Below are positions 8,301 through 16,093 of a stretch of DNA of 28,771 nucleotides, piece after piece. Under the pieces are notes generated by a model. The model was not told where the DNA came from. It did not search any database and saw only the letters and a list, made by a program, of their open reading frames with translations. Made by a program: the position numbers and the translations under genes. Each line of letters begins with the position of its first letter. Within the stretch, counting starts at the first letter, position 1. The stretch is from the IMG/VR virus record IMGVR_UViG_3300035070_000425, positions 1 to 28,771 of that record; one strand, 5' to 3'. Source of the DNA: a virus.

Positions 8301-11300
8301 TGGCGTTTAACAAGGCTAACTACGGTCTGAGCTCTCCCGACGCTGTAAAACAACAAAAGAATAAAGAGGTCGACGAGACGACCGCAGAATACCTTAAACC
8401 ACTACCTACGGACTCCGTCGTGCATCTGGGCACGCCGCTTCACCACGCAGCTAAAGACGCCATCCGTAAGGGGGACTTGGGTAGCGCCCTACGTATACTG
8501 ACTAAGACATCTGGTAGTGATCGTGTAGCCAAGATCGCCGATAAGCTGGGTGCCGTTGTTGGTGACACTAAGGTTGAGGTCGTGAAGAACCTCAAAGGCC
8601 CAGACGGTACTCCGTTGGCTGGGTTGTTCTCGCCTATCACCAACACGATCCAGCTAGACTCTGCTACCGGCATGAATCCTCACACCTTGCTGCATGAAAC
8701 TACTCACGCAGCGGTTTCGGCAACGTTGAGCAAGCCGGGGAACCCCGTAACGAAACAACTCAAGGCGCTGTTTGAAGACGCTAAGCCATCCCTCGAAAAC
8801 TATTATGGCTCTACGTCTGTAGACGAGTTTGTCTCTGAGGTGTTCTCGAACCCTGAGTTTCAAGCGGAGCTTGCCCAGCTAAATCAGTCGGGCAAGCCGG
8901 TCTCCATGCTGCAACGGTTTATGAATATCGTTGGTAACTACGTGCGGCGCTTGATTGGTATGCCCACCAAACCACTTAACTCCGCGCTGAACGCTGCGGA
9001 CATAATGATTGAAAGCATCCTAGCTCCGGCCCCTACCAGCCGCAGTGCTAACGATCTGTTTATGGTATCCAAATTCGGTGACCCTAAGAAGGTTCTAGAC
9101 GGCGCGCTCAATAACATGCCTCGTATGAACAAGGCGGGTGCCAAACGGTTTGTCGACTTTATCTCCGATAGACGTATCCCCATGCGGGCTAGGCAGGCAC
9201 TCCAGTACGCCACCCCGCTGCACGCAGCTGTAGAGGTTGCGGAGAAATATATCCCCCAAGCCCGCGTCCTTAATGATATTGTCCAACGCCAGAGTGGGCA
9301 GCTTAACAAAGGTATTGAGGCCATCGACGGCGTGCTGCGCGGGCTTACGAACTGGCAGAAGGGTAACTCTGAGAAGGCCGACATATTCAACGAACTTGTT
9401 ATGATGTCCACCATGAGTCAGGTCGACCCAGAACTCTCTAGAAGTGCCGCTGAGAAAAAGTACAAAGGCGATCCTGAGCGCATGAGCGACTGGAAAGACG
9501 CTGTGGATATGTACAAGAAGATAGGTGAGGGTGGGCGCACGCAGTACAGAACCTTGCGTAACACCTATAAATCTCTCTTCAAGGATGTCAAGAAAACCCT
9601 CCAGAAACGCCTCAAAGACGAGGTGGGTAGTAAGGAGGGGCAAGCCATATACACCGAGATTAACAAGTCACTGCTGGCGCACGGTGGGCTAGACCCCTAC
9701 TTTCCTCTGTACCGCACCGGTGACTACTGGATATCCTACACCGCCCCCAACCCTAAAACAAAACAGCCAGACTTCTTCCTCGAAGCGTTTGAGAGCTTCT
9801 CGGCGTTTAAGGATGCAAAAGCTAAACTTGTAGCGGATGGCGCGACCAATATAAACGAGTACACCAACAGAGGTGATGTCGATTACAGCAAGGCTCCTCC
9901 TACCAGCTTTGTGAATGACGTCTTAAAAACTCTGAAGGCTCAAGGCATTAACCCAAAGAAGAACGCTACGGACGCCGACACTGCAGCTGACCAGATCATA
10001 CGCTTGTATTTGGACGCCCTGCCAGAACGCTCGATGCTACAAGGATTTAGAAGGCGTAAAAACGAAGGTCGGGGCACCCCCGGCGCTAGAAAAGACGCCG
10101 CACTTGCACTTCGGGCCAAGGGTAAAGGGATCGTACGGCAGTTGGCTCAGATTGAGTATGGTAGAGACATACAAGAATATAGGGACAGTATTAAGAAGTA
10201 CGTAAAAGATCAACGGCAGAAACCTAATGTTACTGTGGAGCAGACGGAGCTCCTAGATACTATAGCTGGTGATCTTGACAGAAGAGCAGCCTTCGCTGCT
10301 AGCCCGAATATATCTAACTACTCGAAAATGGCTAGCTCCATAGGGTTTGGCTTTACATTGGGCCTCAACGTATCTTCGGCGCTTATCAACTTAACTGCTA
10401 TACCTATGATCGTTGTGCCGTACCTTGCTGGAAGGTATCCGGGGGGATACAGGGACATAGCCGGTGTCTTGGGTGACTCCATGAGGATGTTTATGTCCAG
10501 TGGTAGGCAGCGCACGATAGAAACATATGGCCCAGACGGGACGGATAAGGTACGGCAGTCGCAGAACGCTCTGTGGTCGTTAGATAACTACGACTTCGAC
10601 GCTGCCGGTACGTCGCCCGAAATTAAAATGCGTCGTATGTTGGCAGAAGTAGCGCGCGATGCAGGTATGCTCAACCGTTCAATTACCCAAGACGTGCTTA
10701 ATATGGACGGTATGGACACGTCAGCCGGGGCTACCTTCGAGAAGATCAACACCGCCTCTGGGTTCTTCTTCCACCACATGGAACGTATGCAGCGCCAGAT
10801 TACTCTGGATATGGCATACAAGATGGAGCTAGCGAAGCGGACGGGTGTGCCGGTAAAGGAGCTGGGCGCTGCATATAAGTCCGGCAAGATATCCGATGCA
10901 GACATGCGTTCCGCTGCTGAAGACGCGGTGTACGTTACAGAGCTCACTCAAGGTGGTGTGGCCGCTGCCGGTGCTCCGCCTATGACCCAGAACAACGTGG
11001 GTCGTGTAGCACTTATGTTCAAACGCTACGCCGTGTCTATGTACTATATGCTGTGGCAGTTGGCCGAGAAGTCAGTCAAAGGCAGCGCGGCTGATAAGAA
11101 TATGGCGCGTAAACAGCTTGCTGGTGTGTTCGGTGCAACAGGCTTACTTGCTGGTGTAGGCGGTATGCCCATATTTGGTACCCTCGCCATGATCGCTGAT
11201 ATGTTCCTCGACGACGAAGAGGAGGACTTCAGGACCGCGACGCGCCAGTATGTAGGTGAAGGCGTGTATGGTGGTCTTGGTAACTACATATTCGGTATAG

Positions 11301-11950
11301 ATATATCATCCCGTGTGGGGTTATCTGATCTGATCTTCCGCGAAAACCCCATGGCTAAGGACCAGAGCATCTTCTTCTCCGCTCTGGAACAACTGGGTGG
11401 TCCTGTAGTTGGTATCGGCATGAGCGCTGAACGCGGGTTGGATTATATATCGCAGGGTGATGTCACTCGTGGCCTCGAAGCTATGACCCCCGCAGCCATC
11501 CGTAACGTATTCAAAGGTATCCGGTTCGCTACCGAAGGTGCCAAGACACAGCGTGGTGACTCTATCGTCGATGATATCGGCGTAGGGCACTCCCTTGGTC
11601 AGGCGCTTGGTTTTGCCCCCGCCGCTTACTCTCGACAGTTATCGGAGAATATGGCGCGTAAAGGTGTAGATCGCAGTATCGCTGAGAGCCGTCGTGATAT
11701 GCTACGGCGCTATTATATAGCGGTGAGAAACGGAGATAGAAGCGGTATGAAGGACGCTATGGAGCGTATAAACAGACATAACCGTAGGCACCCAACAGCC
11801 GCTATCACTGGTAAAACAATCCGGGCATCCATGCGGAGCCATATGAGAACAACTAGGGATATGGTGAATGGCATCACCCTCAACAGGAACACGCGTGACG
11901 CCATCACGACTGCCATTGCCTTAGATGAGGACGTATCTTTGTTTGATTAA
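5303..11950 (+). CDS. Giant polyvalent protein with HExxH peptidase-like motif and LPD38/PLxRFG-like C-terminus
   Basis: 2215 aa; the start has GAGGG before the ATG. Residues about 70-280 contain Gly/Ala-rich hydrophobic stretches that could be membrane-active. Residues about 290-830 are low complexity, with repeated Q-x-x-[LM]-F motifs (QMDLF 340, QPDLF 446, QLELF 722) and a basic PKRKA repeat (about 807-825). HETTH at 1131-1135 with a following DEFVSE (1174-1179) matches the zinc-metallopeptidase module of phage polyvalent proteins. From about 1670 to the end the sequence resembles the C-terminal region called PLxRFG or LPD38 (ALINLTAIP, VALMFKRYAVSMYYMLWQL, GGMPIFGTL, RGLEAMTPAAIRN). Such proteins are thought to be packaged and injected with DNA to protect or prepare it in the new host (Iyer, Aravind and colleagues). 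Injection here is inference. A 71-aa frame is nested at 7461-7676. Confidence 0.85.
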   Translation: MALFDVTDPSGNVVRVEAPADTSARVLSDAVLDRYYAQRQREALRSNKSVGMPFFEPAGPPEETTLVGNIFRGLGAGAVGTLEQAALGIATALNEETELEARDVIKSVADAVKPELANPEEVSAKLSTGLGSLLGLAPALLAGPAAPLVAAGIGGAAGAGEASERARADGATEEQRAYASRLGVLPGLTEAVPFIRLARAAGFVGDAAPVAAGAIARIKRIAATGTYEGVQEIAQNTAQNLIQQGYSPDTPAFGGNLEAGLLGGGVGAIAQSLVELAIGGRRGRGGTTPAGQTPVDDAQGEMFPGADLGQAPTGLTPGQQGEMFPGADLGRAPTRPDEQQMDLFGARETEEAVLRQRVRDAQLEKERALLGTLGREDQAERRFIGEPDVDAFEAGQGIAALRRREQGELPLSFRRSDRDEQRVQAAARDREGVRAAARDDVESFEQPDLFALQQEQERRRLGPEELRRPDQFMDTREEAETIPVDSSRQFELEDAIDLQTMLDEDTAVRDARARDTEAVGIASALETAGRRRDTQQLEETARNRAAVLGGVLDNVSTASRTNTEKRFSQALEDAGITSTTPTPAERATIERATDVFAATRPTAEPPVTGTPTAEGPRQLSPIEARIPEDVRRAPLTLPPVPKNAKPRELDAKTLAGFKIPPRAPVYSRVLDKNFNDSTVRDQLVEYANTVGAESKAPIAEFARQPATDKARQVAKEADNNDQLELFGDSLRLGDVKPGGSGTGAEGGRPGPTGTPGDDTGGTAGAVVPGVATAARNVMGAVNGTGGKRTPLKGQQQLNFDAAPEPKAPPKRKASPKRKAPPKRKAAPRLDATKTKRAGTEEKPTGRPLSDAEIDALGVTTGPIRARLRSGNYTVGTENVNTARSVTEIIATDPTTQKDVNAVAKLLGTPPKKGSDAAAAVVFFGKNPDDPKMGLEDLSYAQVYADKRYRKSPGDTPAETARFEGQGTINAEKAQKWVDANLSEKVQSWLKTSREDHRRTLAFNKANYGLSSPDAVKQQKNKEVDETTAEYLKPLPTDSVVHLGTPLHHAAKDAIRKGDLGSALRILTKTSGSDRVAKIADKLGAVVGDTKVEVVKNLKGPDGTPLAGLFSPITNTIQLDSATGMNPHTLLHETTHAAVSATLSKPGNPVTKQLKALFEDAKPSLENYYGSTSVDEFVSEVFSNPEFQAELAQLNQSGKPVSMLQRFMNIVGNYVRRLIGMPTKPLNSALNAADIMIESILAPAPTSRSANDLFMVSKFGDPKKVLDGALNNMPRMNKAGAKRFVDFISDRRIPMRARQALQYATPLHAAVEVAEKYIPQARVLNDIVQRQSGQLNKGIEAIDGVLRGLTNWQKGNSEKADIFNELVMMSTMSQVDPELSRSAAEKKYKGDPERMSDWKDAVDMYKKIGEGGRTQYRTLRNTYKSLFKDVKKTLQKRLKDEVGSKEGQAIYTEINKSLLAHGGLDPYFPLYRTGDYWISYTAPNPKTKQPDFFLEAFESFSAFKDAKAKLVADGATNINEYTNRGDVDYSKAPPTSFVNDVLKTLKAQGINPKKNATDADTAADQIIRLYLDALPERSMLQGFRRRKNEGRGTPGARKDAALALRAKGKGIVRQLAQIEYGRDIQEYRDSIKKYVKDQRQKPNVTVEQTELLDTIAGDLDRRAAFAASPNISNYSKMASSIGFGFTLGLNVSSALINLTAIPMIVVPYLAGRYPGGYRDIAGVLGDSMRMFMSSGRQRTIETYGPDGTDKVRQSQNALWSLDNYDFDAAGTSPEIKMRRMLAEVARDAGMLNRSITQDVLNMDGMDTSAGATFEKINTASGFFFHHMERMQRQITLDMAYKMELAKRTGVPVKELGAAYKSGKISDADMRSAAEDAVYVTELTQGGVAAAGAPPMTQNNVGRVALMFKRYAVSMYYMLWQLAEKSVKGSAADKNMARKQLAGVFGATGLLAGVGGMPIFGTLAMIADMFLDDEEEDFRTATRQYVGEGVYGGLGNYIFGIDISSRVGLSDLIFRENPMAKDQSIFFSALEQLGGPVVGIGMSAERGLDYISQGDVTRGLEAMTPAAIRNVFKGIRFATEGAKTQRGDSIVDDIGVGHSLGQALGFAPAAYSRQLSENMARKGVDRSIAESRRDMLRRYYIAVRNGDRSGMKDAMERINRHNRRHPTAAITGKTIRASMRSHMRTTRDMVNGITLNRNTRDAITTAIALDEDVSLFD
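6197..6334 (+). repeat. Imperfect 63-bp coding duplication (QGEMFPGADLG) plus related QMDLF
   Basis: QGEMFPGADLG is encoded at residues 299-309 and again at 320-330, 63 bp apart, with only a few mostly third-position differences. A third, shorter relative, QMDLF, follows at 340-344. The series marks the start of the motif-rich disordered region of the polyvalent protein. Confidence 0.8.
7446..7451 (+). promoter_or_regulatory. Internal Shine-Dalgarno AGGAGG for a nested gene
   Basis: AAAGGAGG occurs inside the polyvalent gene, and AGGAGG ends nine bases before ATG7461, which opens a 71-codon frame in the +1 register. In the polyvalent frame the same bases encode ordinary residues (AKEAD), so the motif is not explained by that protein. 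Confidence 0.6.
7461..7676 (+). CDS. Nested small protein inside the polyvalent gene (+1 frame)
   Basis: 71 aa. It begins MTSWNYLETPSVLETLSLEE and ends LLTEQEESALH. The composition is that of a real folded protein: amphipathic Leu/Glu helices, three Trp, one Cys and little Gly or Pro, unlike typical frame shadows. It has a full AGGAGG site nine bases before the ATG. Over the same bases the host frame encodes a Gly/Pro/Thr-rich, probably disordered segment, as expected where one frame is free to accommodate another. From memory it resembles small phage proteins of the form LxLxELxLAxxxxxxGLLE...W..L...L...E.E.S..H, seen near structural genes of marine phages; I could not verify this. Function is unknown. 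The alternative is a chance open frame. Confidence 0.6.
   Translation: MTSWNYLETPSVLETLSLEEVELALRVVDQGLLERQEMIPAELQALSCQEWLQLRVMLWALLTEQEESALH
7721..7774 (+). repeat. Three tandem 18-bp repeats encoding A-[PS]-P-K-R-K
   Basis: Units at 7721-7738, 7739-7756 and 7757-7774 encode APPKRK, ASPKRK and APPKRK. This gives a short, highly basic and flexible stretch in the polyvalent protein, plausible as a nonspecific DNA-binding tail. Confidence 0.9.
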
Positions 11951-11976
11951 AAAAGCCCCCTGCCGAAGCAGGGGGC
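11949..11976 (-). terminator. Intrinsic terminator at the convergence of the two operons
   Basis: A 9-bp perfect GC-rich stem (11955-11963 with 11968-11976) closes a CGAA loop (TTCG when read on the minus strand). Read leftward it is followed by TTTTTT (11954-11949), a textbook intrinsic terminator for the replication operon. Read rightward no U-tract follows, so it would stop late transcripts less well. Its U-tract overlaps the stop codon of the polyvalent gene. Confidence 0.9.
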
Positions 11977-11996
11977 AATCACACAAGGAGAACAGA

Positions 11997-12022
11997 TAGT
12001 CAGGGAGGAGACCACCTGACTA
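11997..12022. other. 8-bp inverted repeat TAGTCAGG/CCTGACTA
   Basis: Arms 11997-12004 and 12015-12022 are perfect with a 10-base loop. It lies between the terminator and the stop of the 75-aa gene, and is followed on the plus strand by CTATATATC. It may be a weak second, rightward terminator or an mRNA 3'-end stabiliser. Confidence 0.5.
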
Positions 12023-12029
12023 CTATATA

Positions 12030-12257
12030 TCACACCATACGCCAGATGCGAACCCCTAATCTTGTGTATTCTATAACCACCTTCACAACTACCCTGTACC
12101 CCAGTCTCCTAGATATCTTATGAAGCTGAGCGGTGGCGTCCGTCGTGTTTATGCACGGTACAAACATAGAGGTGCCGGGGCCGAATTTATCCCAGTTAAG
12201 GACAATACGTACCCCGTCTGGGTTTAGATCATGTGTCCGTATCACTCCCCACGCCAT
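12030..12257 (-). CDS. Conserved-looking 75-aa protein, last gene of the leftward operon
   Basis: 75 aa, no recognised family. The start ATG12257 has GAGGTG just upstream, and the gene overlaps the 3' end of the primase gene by 29 bp in another frame. The sequence looks like a compact folded domain with SMFVPCINTTDATAQLHKIS and a C-terminal GYRVVVKVVIEYTRLGVRIW strand/helix region. There are no membrane segments and no cysteine cluster. Its last-gene position after the primase suggests a replication accessory or regulator, but nothing in the sequence fixes that. The operon terminator follows about 50 bp downstream. Confidence 0.7.
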   Translation of the reverse strand: MAWGVIRTHDLNPDGVRIVLNWDKFGPGTSMFVPCINTTDATAQLHKISRRLGYRVVVKVVIEYTRLGVRIWRMV

Positions 12258-15051
12258 TCGGCACCTCTATAGAACAGTCCACAACAAGCACCTCGGTGGG
12301 GGGCAGCTGCATGTGCGTGCCCTTGCTTAGGCGCATCTTAGTTTTCTTAGCCCCCATCTCGTCCTTGAGGTCTTGAACTAATGACCCGTAGTTAATCTGG
12401 TGTTCCACACACCACGCTCGGAGGGCTTTAGGTACTAAGTAGGCGCGTTTGATATCAGTCTCATACCGCGCGACTAACTTACCCCGAGGGAGCGCTTCCG
12501 GCACAACTAACGTATCCAGAGCCCCTGCTTCGCCCTTGCGCATATCACTGGTGCTCTTGATCCACAGAACATTGTTCCAGTGCTCGTTTATATAGTCGTT
12601 TAGTATATCCTGCGCGTTCAGCGACATGTCTGCTACTGCGGCTAGGTTCGCCTTCAGCATCCACTCGGCAAACTTAGACACCTTGCTAACGTCATATGAT
12701 AGAAGTCCCAGCCGCCTAGCTAGAATTAGCCCCGCCAATGTATGCGCCACGTGCGCAGACCAGAATCTATTCTCACTGGTGAGGCCCGCCCGCGCATCCA
12801 TACGCTTCTGCACTTCAGCTACGAGATCACGAACGCTCTGTTGGTTCTGCATAACGTATTGCAGGAACTGCACGCCTCCGTGCCCGTAGTTGTTTTCTAG
12901 TGACGCACTGAACCTGTCTTGCTCCTCCTTATCTTTGGATTTGGTGAACAGACGGTCCACCTTCACTTCCATAATGCGCTGCGCTTCCGCTTTCGGCATT
13001 GCCTTGTTAGCCGATAGACGCTCAATAACACTGGCGTTACCCGTAGTTACACAGAGTAAGCTCCACGGCTCACCTTGGAACCGCTCTTTGTTAGCGTTAC
13101 CCGTCAGCCGACCGCGTTGCTTGCCGCTAGTCAGAGCGTAGGCTAGCTCGCTTATCTCCCACGGCTTCAGATTAGTTATTTCGTCTAGGTAATACGGCAG
13201 GCTATGGTAAATCTCGCCGCGATGTAGTTTGTAGTTTAGGGTATCTTTTTTATCTAGCACCAGCGTGTCTGGCTTACCCCATAACGTAGCTCCCGCAAGC
13301 ATGGCCGTGGTCTTGCCAATGCCGGACTCCTTACTGTGTAGATGCAGCGCTGCGCACTTTACCGCAGAAAACTGCATCAGCACTGACCCGAACGCGGTAC
13401 CCACAACGTATTGGTGTAACTCGAACCCGTCACGGTTATAGAAGTCCATATTCCTACGCCACTGCTCGTAGGTACCTCGTGGCATAAAACTCGGCATCAA
13501 CCCGCTGGTGCTGCTAGCGGGAGGATTCAACGCAACCTCGTTCTCAAGTACGACTTGGTTACCTAACACGAAGGCGTCCATGCCATCGCCAATCCAGCCA
13601 AACTGTTTGTTTGCATCATCCGCTTTATTCTTCGATTGTAGTTCGTTCACCCAATCTAACGTGTACTTCATTAGTTCCTCCATCCTTGTAATGGCCACAC
13701 CCTGTGCGGACATATGTTTTCTAAATTCGTCTTTTGATGTTACGGCAGTCAGGGGCAACGTAAATTCCCGAACCCCGTCCTTCGGTAAATGTAGCCGCAT
13801 GAGTAGCGACTCCCCGTCTTCGGGGTCTCTTATGCGTCGTGTGACGTATAAGTCGTTGTGGTATACCGGTACCTCTTCCACCTCCCCGTCGGGCAGCGTC
13901 TTGCGGACGTAGACACCCCCCGCTGCTCCTCGGAAGTACGGGGCCGGGTACGTTGGTATGGTGTATGTCCTAACAGGTACGTTAGGTAAATCTAGGGACG
14001 GGGCTTGAACGACCTCTTCTTCCGTGGCCTCGCGGAACCGCTGCCCTAGAGTTATAGGGGACTTTATCTTCCCCCAGTGCGGACACCCAGTGCATACGCC
14101 CGGTGCGTATTCATCGAACGTAGCACACCGGTACGGCCCCTTGATTCGGTCCATCTTATTGATTGTAGCGATAGCCGAATACTCTGGGTGGTTCCTCGAC
14201 AGAATATCCGCAGCCTTAGCGCCGTCCTCGCAGAACTTGGCTATAGATAGGCCCGCGCGCCATAGCGGTTCTGATACCTCGGCTTGATTCTTGAGCATAT
14301 CGCCCAACTGAGCACAACCGACGCGACGCTGAGTCTTGTCTAGTATATCCTTAAACTTACTCATCTTGTTACCGATAAGCGCGTTAAGGACCGCATTAGC
14401 TTCCGACGGTATGTGTTTTCTAGGAACAGGTATTAGGTCTGCGCCGATAGCGTTGGAGAACGCCTCTAGACTAATTACGGCGGGATATTCCATACCGACA
14501 CAGTGTACGCGTAGGGGTGGGTCAGCCTTATAGTTATGGGTGCCGGGAATACGTAGCACGCGCGCGGCATCGGCTGTTACGGCTGGGTCGGCCAGTAGTT
14601 TGTTGGTAGCGCATACCGCCTTTAGCTTCTCAGCAACTGGTATCCACTCGTCATAGGATACGGACTCATCTAGAAACCAATACCCGTGTATACCTCTACC
14701 AGAGTTTACGAGCAGTGGTTTAGGTAGTCCGGTGTCTTTGCAAAAGAGCTGTAAGGCCTTTATAGCCTCCGGCTGGTTTGGGTAGTCCTTAGTGGGACCG
14801 CAATCTAGGTCCAAGAAAAATGACTGTAGGTGCTTAACATTGTTAACCTTACGCGACCCAGCCTCCTCCAAAGACGCCAATGCAAAATACACGTCGTATC
14901 CGGTGCTATCTAAAGTCTGAGCTGCGTCGAGTAGCGTAGGGATAGTACTGTAGAACTGCTGTACGCGTTTATTTTCAGCGGCTTTTGCGGCGAACAAGCA
15001 GTAATGTCCGGTGTTAGGTAACGTTTTCTCTAGGAACTTTCTTGGTTCCAT
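12229..15051 (-). CDS. AEP primase-polymerase fused to DUF927-like helicase ATPase
   Basis: 940 aa. ATG15051 is preferred over an upstream TTG because GGGAGGT lies directly before it. The N-terminal archaeo-eukaryotic primase (AEP) domain shows FFLDLDCG (acidic pair D81/D83), SGRGIH (117-122) and DAARVLRIPGTHNYK (161-175), the three classical motifs of primase-polymerases. A small Cys patch follows (C309, C320, C323, H326). The C-terminal ATPase has Walker A SGIGKTT (576-582), Walker B YYLDE (620-624) and a sensor-like VTTGN, with the spacing of DUF927/D5-type helicases. The enzyme should unwind the fork and make primers for the phage polymerase. A partial terminator and a dyad in its leader may set its level relative to the upstream genes. 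Domain assignment is from motifs only. Confidence 0.9.
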   Translation of the reverse strand: MEPRKFLEKTLPNTGHYCLFAAKAAENKRVQQFYSTIPTLLDAAQTLDSTGYDVYFALASLEEAGSRKVNNVKHLQSFFLDLDCGPTKDYPNQPEAIKALQLFCKDTGLPKPLLVNSGRGIHGYWFLDESVSYDEWIPVAEKLKAVCATNKLLADPAVTADAARVLRIPGTHNYKADPPLRVHCVGMEYPAVISLEAFSNAIGADLIPVPRKHIPSEANAVLNALIGNKMSKFKDILDKTQRRVGCAQLGDMLKNQAEVSEPLWRAGLSIAKFCEDGAKAADILSRNHPEYSAIATINKMDRIKGPYRCATFDEYAPGVCTGCPHWGKIKSPITLGQRFREATEEEVVQAPSLDLPNVPVRTYTIPTYPAPYFRGAAGGVYVRKTLPDGEVEEVPVYHNDLYVTRRIRDPEDGESLLMRLHLPKDGVREFTLPLTAVTSKDEFRKHMSAQGVAITRMEELMKYTLDWVNELQSKNKADDANKQFGWIGDGMDAFVLGNQVVLENEVALNPPASSTSGLMPSFMPRGTYEQWRRNMDFYNRDGFELHQYVVGTAFGSVLMQFSAVKCAALHLHSKESGIGKTTAMLAGATLWGKPDTLVLDKKDTLNYKLHRGEIYHSLPYYLDEITNLKPWEISELAYALTSGKQRGRLTGNANKERFQGEPWSLLCVTTGNASVIERLSANKAMPKAEAQRIMEVKVDRLFTKSKDKEEQDRFSASLENNYGHGGVQFLQYVMQNQQSVRDLVAEVQKRMDARAGLTSENRFWSAHVAHTLAGLILARRLGLLSYDVSKVSKFAEWMLKANLAAVADMSLNAQDILNDYINEHWNNVLWIKSTSDMRKGEAGALDTLVVPEALPRGKLVARYETDIKRAYLVPKALRAWCVEHQINYGSLVQDLKDEMGAKKTKMRLSKGTHMQLPPTEVLVVDCSIEVPNGVGSDTDT

Positions 15052-15067
15052 CCATACCTCCCAAGTT

Positions 15068-15105
15068 ATCTCACGGCTATCCTCTCCCAAAGACAGCCGT
15101 GAGAT
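15068..15105 (-). promoter_or_regulatory. 11-bp inverted repeat in the primase leader
   Basis: Arms ATCTCACGGCT (15068-15078) and AGCCGTGAGAT (15095-15105) are perfect, with a 16-base loop. On the leftward mRNA the hairpin ends about ten bases before the GGGAGGT ribosome binding site of the primase gene. It has no U-tract, so it is more likely a translational regulator, processing site or operator than a terminator. Confidence 0.6.
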
Positions 15106-15125
15106 TTAGCGCCTTACGGTGACAG

Positions 15126-15164
15126 AAAAGCGCCCGACAAATACTTCGTGCATTATGTCGGGCG
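15126..15164 (-). terminator. Probable partial intrinsic terminator after the ssDNA-binding gene
   Basis: A 9-bp stem CGCCCGACA/TGTCGGGCG (15131-15139 with 15156-15164) with a 16-base loop lies five bases after the stop of the ssDNA-binding-type gene. Read leftward it is followed by CTTTTC. The long loop and short T-run suggest attenuation rather than full termination. Confidence 0.6.
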
Positions 15165-15169
15165 TGTAC

Positions 15170-16093
15170 CTAATCGTCCCAAGCGGCGACTATGGCATCC
15201 AGCTCGGGGTCCGTATCCTCCACGTTTGAAGGTTTCTTTGCAACCCTCTTCGGTTCTTTAGGTTCTTCCTCTTCCTCTTCACCCTCATCCTCGAAGATGG
15301 ATGCCTTCTTAGCTGGTTTGGCTTTCTTAGCCGGTGCCACGGGGGCTACTGGCGCGGCAATAGAGACACCATCTTTTGGTTTGGCTACACTGAACGTGAT
15401 TGCTCGTTGTGTATCTGGGTGCTCCAGTACACCGGCAACTTGTTCTAGTTCAGCCTCCTCCAGTGGACGAGCTGGTTTGAAAAACAGCTTGGGACCTGCG
15501 CTGTCGTCGTCGAAATACATCTCTGTAACGACAGCAATAGGTGGAGTCCTGTTCTCGTTTAGGAACCGTGCGTATGCCTGCATAGGCATCTTACGATCAT
15601 GGACCTCACCGAACACGCTCGTGGCCGGGAGTTGCAGTTGGTACACCTTATCCAGCTGACCCTCGATAACAACCGCGAGCCTTTGTTGGAACCGGCACGC
15701 ACGACTATCGCCTTGTCCTGAGCCCTTTATATTCATGGGGCAGTCCATACACCGAGCGGCCATACGCTGCTCTTCTGGTACGTCAACGGATGGCATGTTA
15801 GTGTCCGCAGACCAACACTGGGGGGCAGAAGGTTTATCGGGTGTATACACCCCCTCGTAGTACATGCGAGAGATGGGGGCAGCGTCGACGATAACGATGT
15901 TCATACTGTTAGACTTACTAACACGCATTTCTTCGCCGCCGACTACTTCGCGGAAACGTTTGCCACGGATACTAATCCGGCGCATACCACCGCCGGAATT
16001 GCCGCCTAGTAGATTGCTACCCGCCCCCTGAAGTTTCTTGAACAGGTCGCTAGATACGAGGGAGTTACCCTCAAACAGTGTTGCTTCAGCCAT
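15170..16093 (-). CDS. Probable single-stranded DNA-binding protein with Cys4 motif and acidic tail
   Basis: 307 aa. ATG16093 is chosen because it has GGAG seven bases upstream and an 8-nt ATG...TGA overlap with the HTH gene; the longer frame adds a Lys/Ser/Thr tail encoded by the HTH gene's repeats. Residues 68-83 (VIVDAAPISRMYYEGV) begin a beta-rich core. Four cysteines (C93, C115, C118, C133) form C-x21-C-x2-C-x14-C inside the core, reminiscent of the zinc site in T4 gp32. The C-terminus is a Lys/Ala linker, an acidic run and a terminal AAWDD, like the acidic tails of SSB and T7 gp2.5. It lies between replication genes where other phages place their DUF2815 ssDNA-binding protein. The assignment is inference from architecture and context. 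Confidence 0.7.
   Translation of the reverse strand: MAEATLFEGNSLVSSDLFKKLQGAGSNLLGGNSGGGMRRISIRGKRFREVVGGEEMRVSKSNSMNIVIVDAAPISRMYYEGVYTPDKPSAPQCWSADTNMPSVDVPEEQRMAARCMDCPMNIKGSGQGDSRACRFQQRLAVVIEGQLDKVYQLQLPATSVFGEVHDRKMPMQAYARFLNENRTPPIAVVTEMYFDDDSAGPKLFFKPARPLEEAELEQVAGVLEHPDTQRAITFSVAKPKDGVSIAAPVAPVAPAKKAKPAKKASIFEDEGEEEEEEPKEPKRVAKKPSNVEDTDPELDAIVAAWDD

Noticed and set aside
5303-11950. Polyvalent protein as an N4-like virion RNA polymerase
   Set aside because: The size fits poorly, and I see none of the T7-like RNA polymerase motifs in the C-terminal half, which instead looks like the LPD38/PLxRFG-type region.
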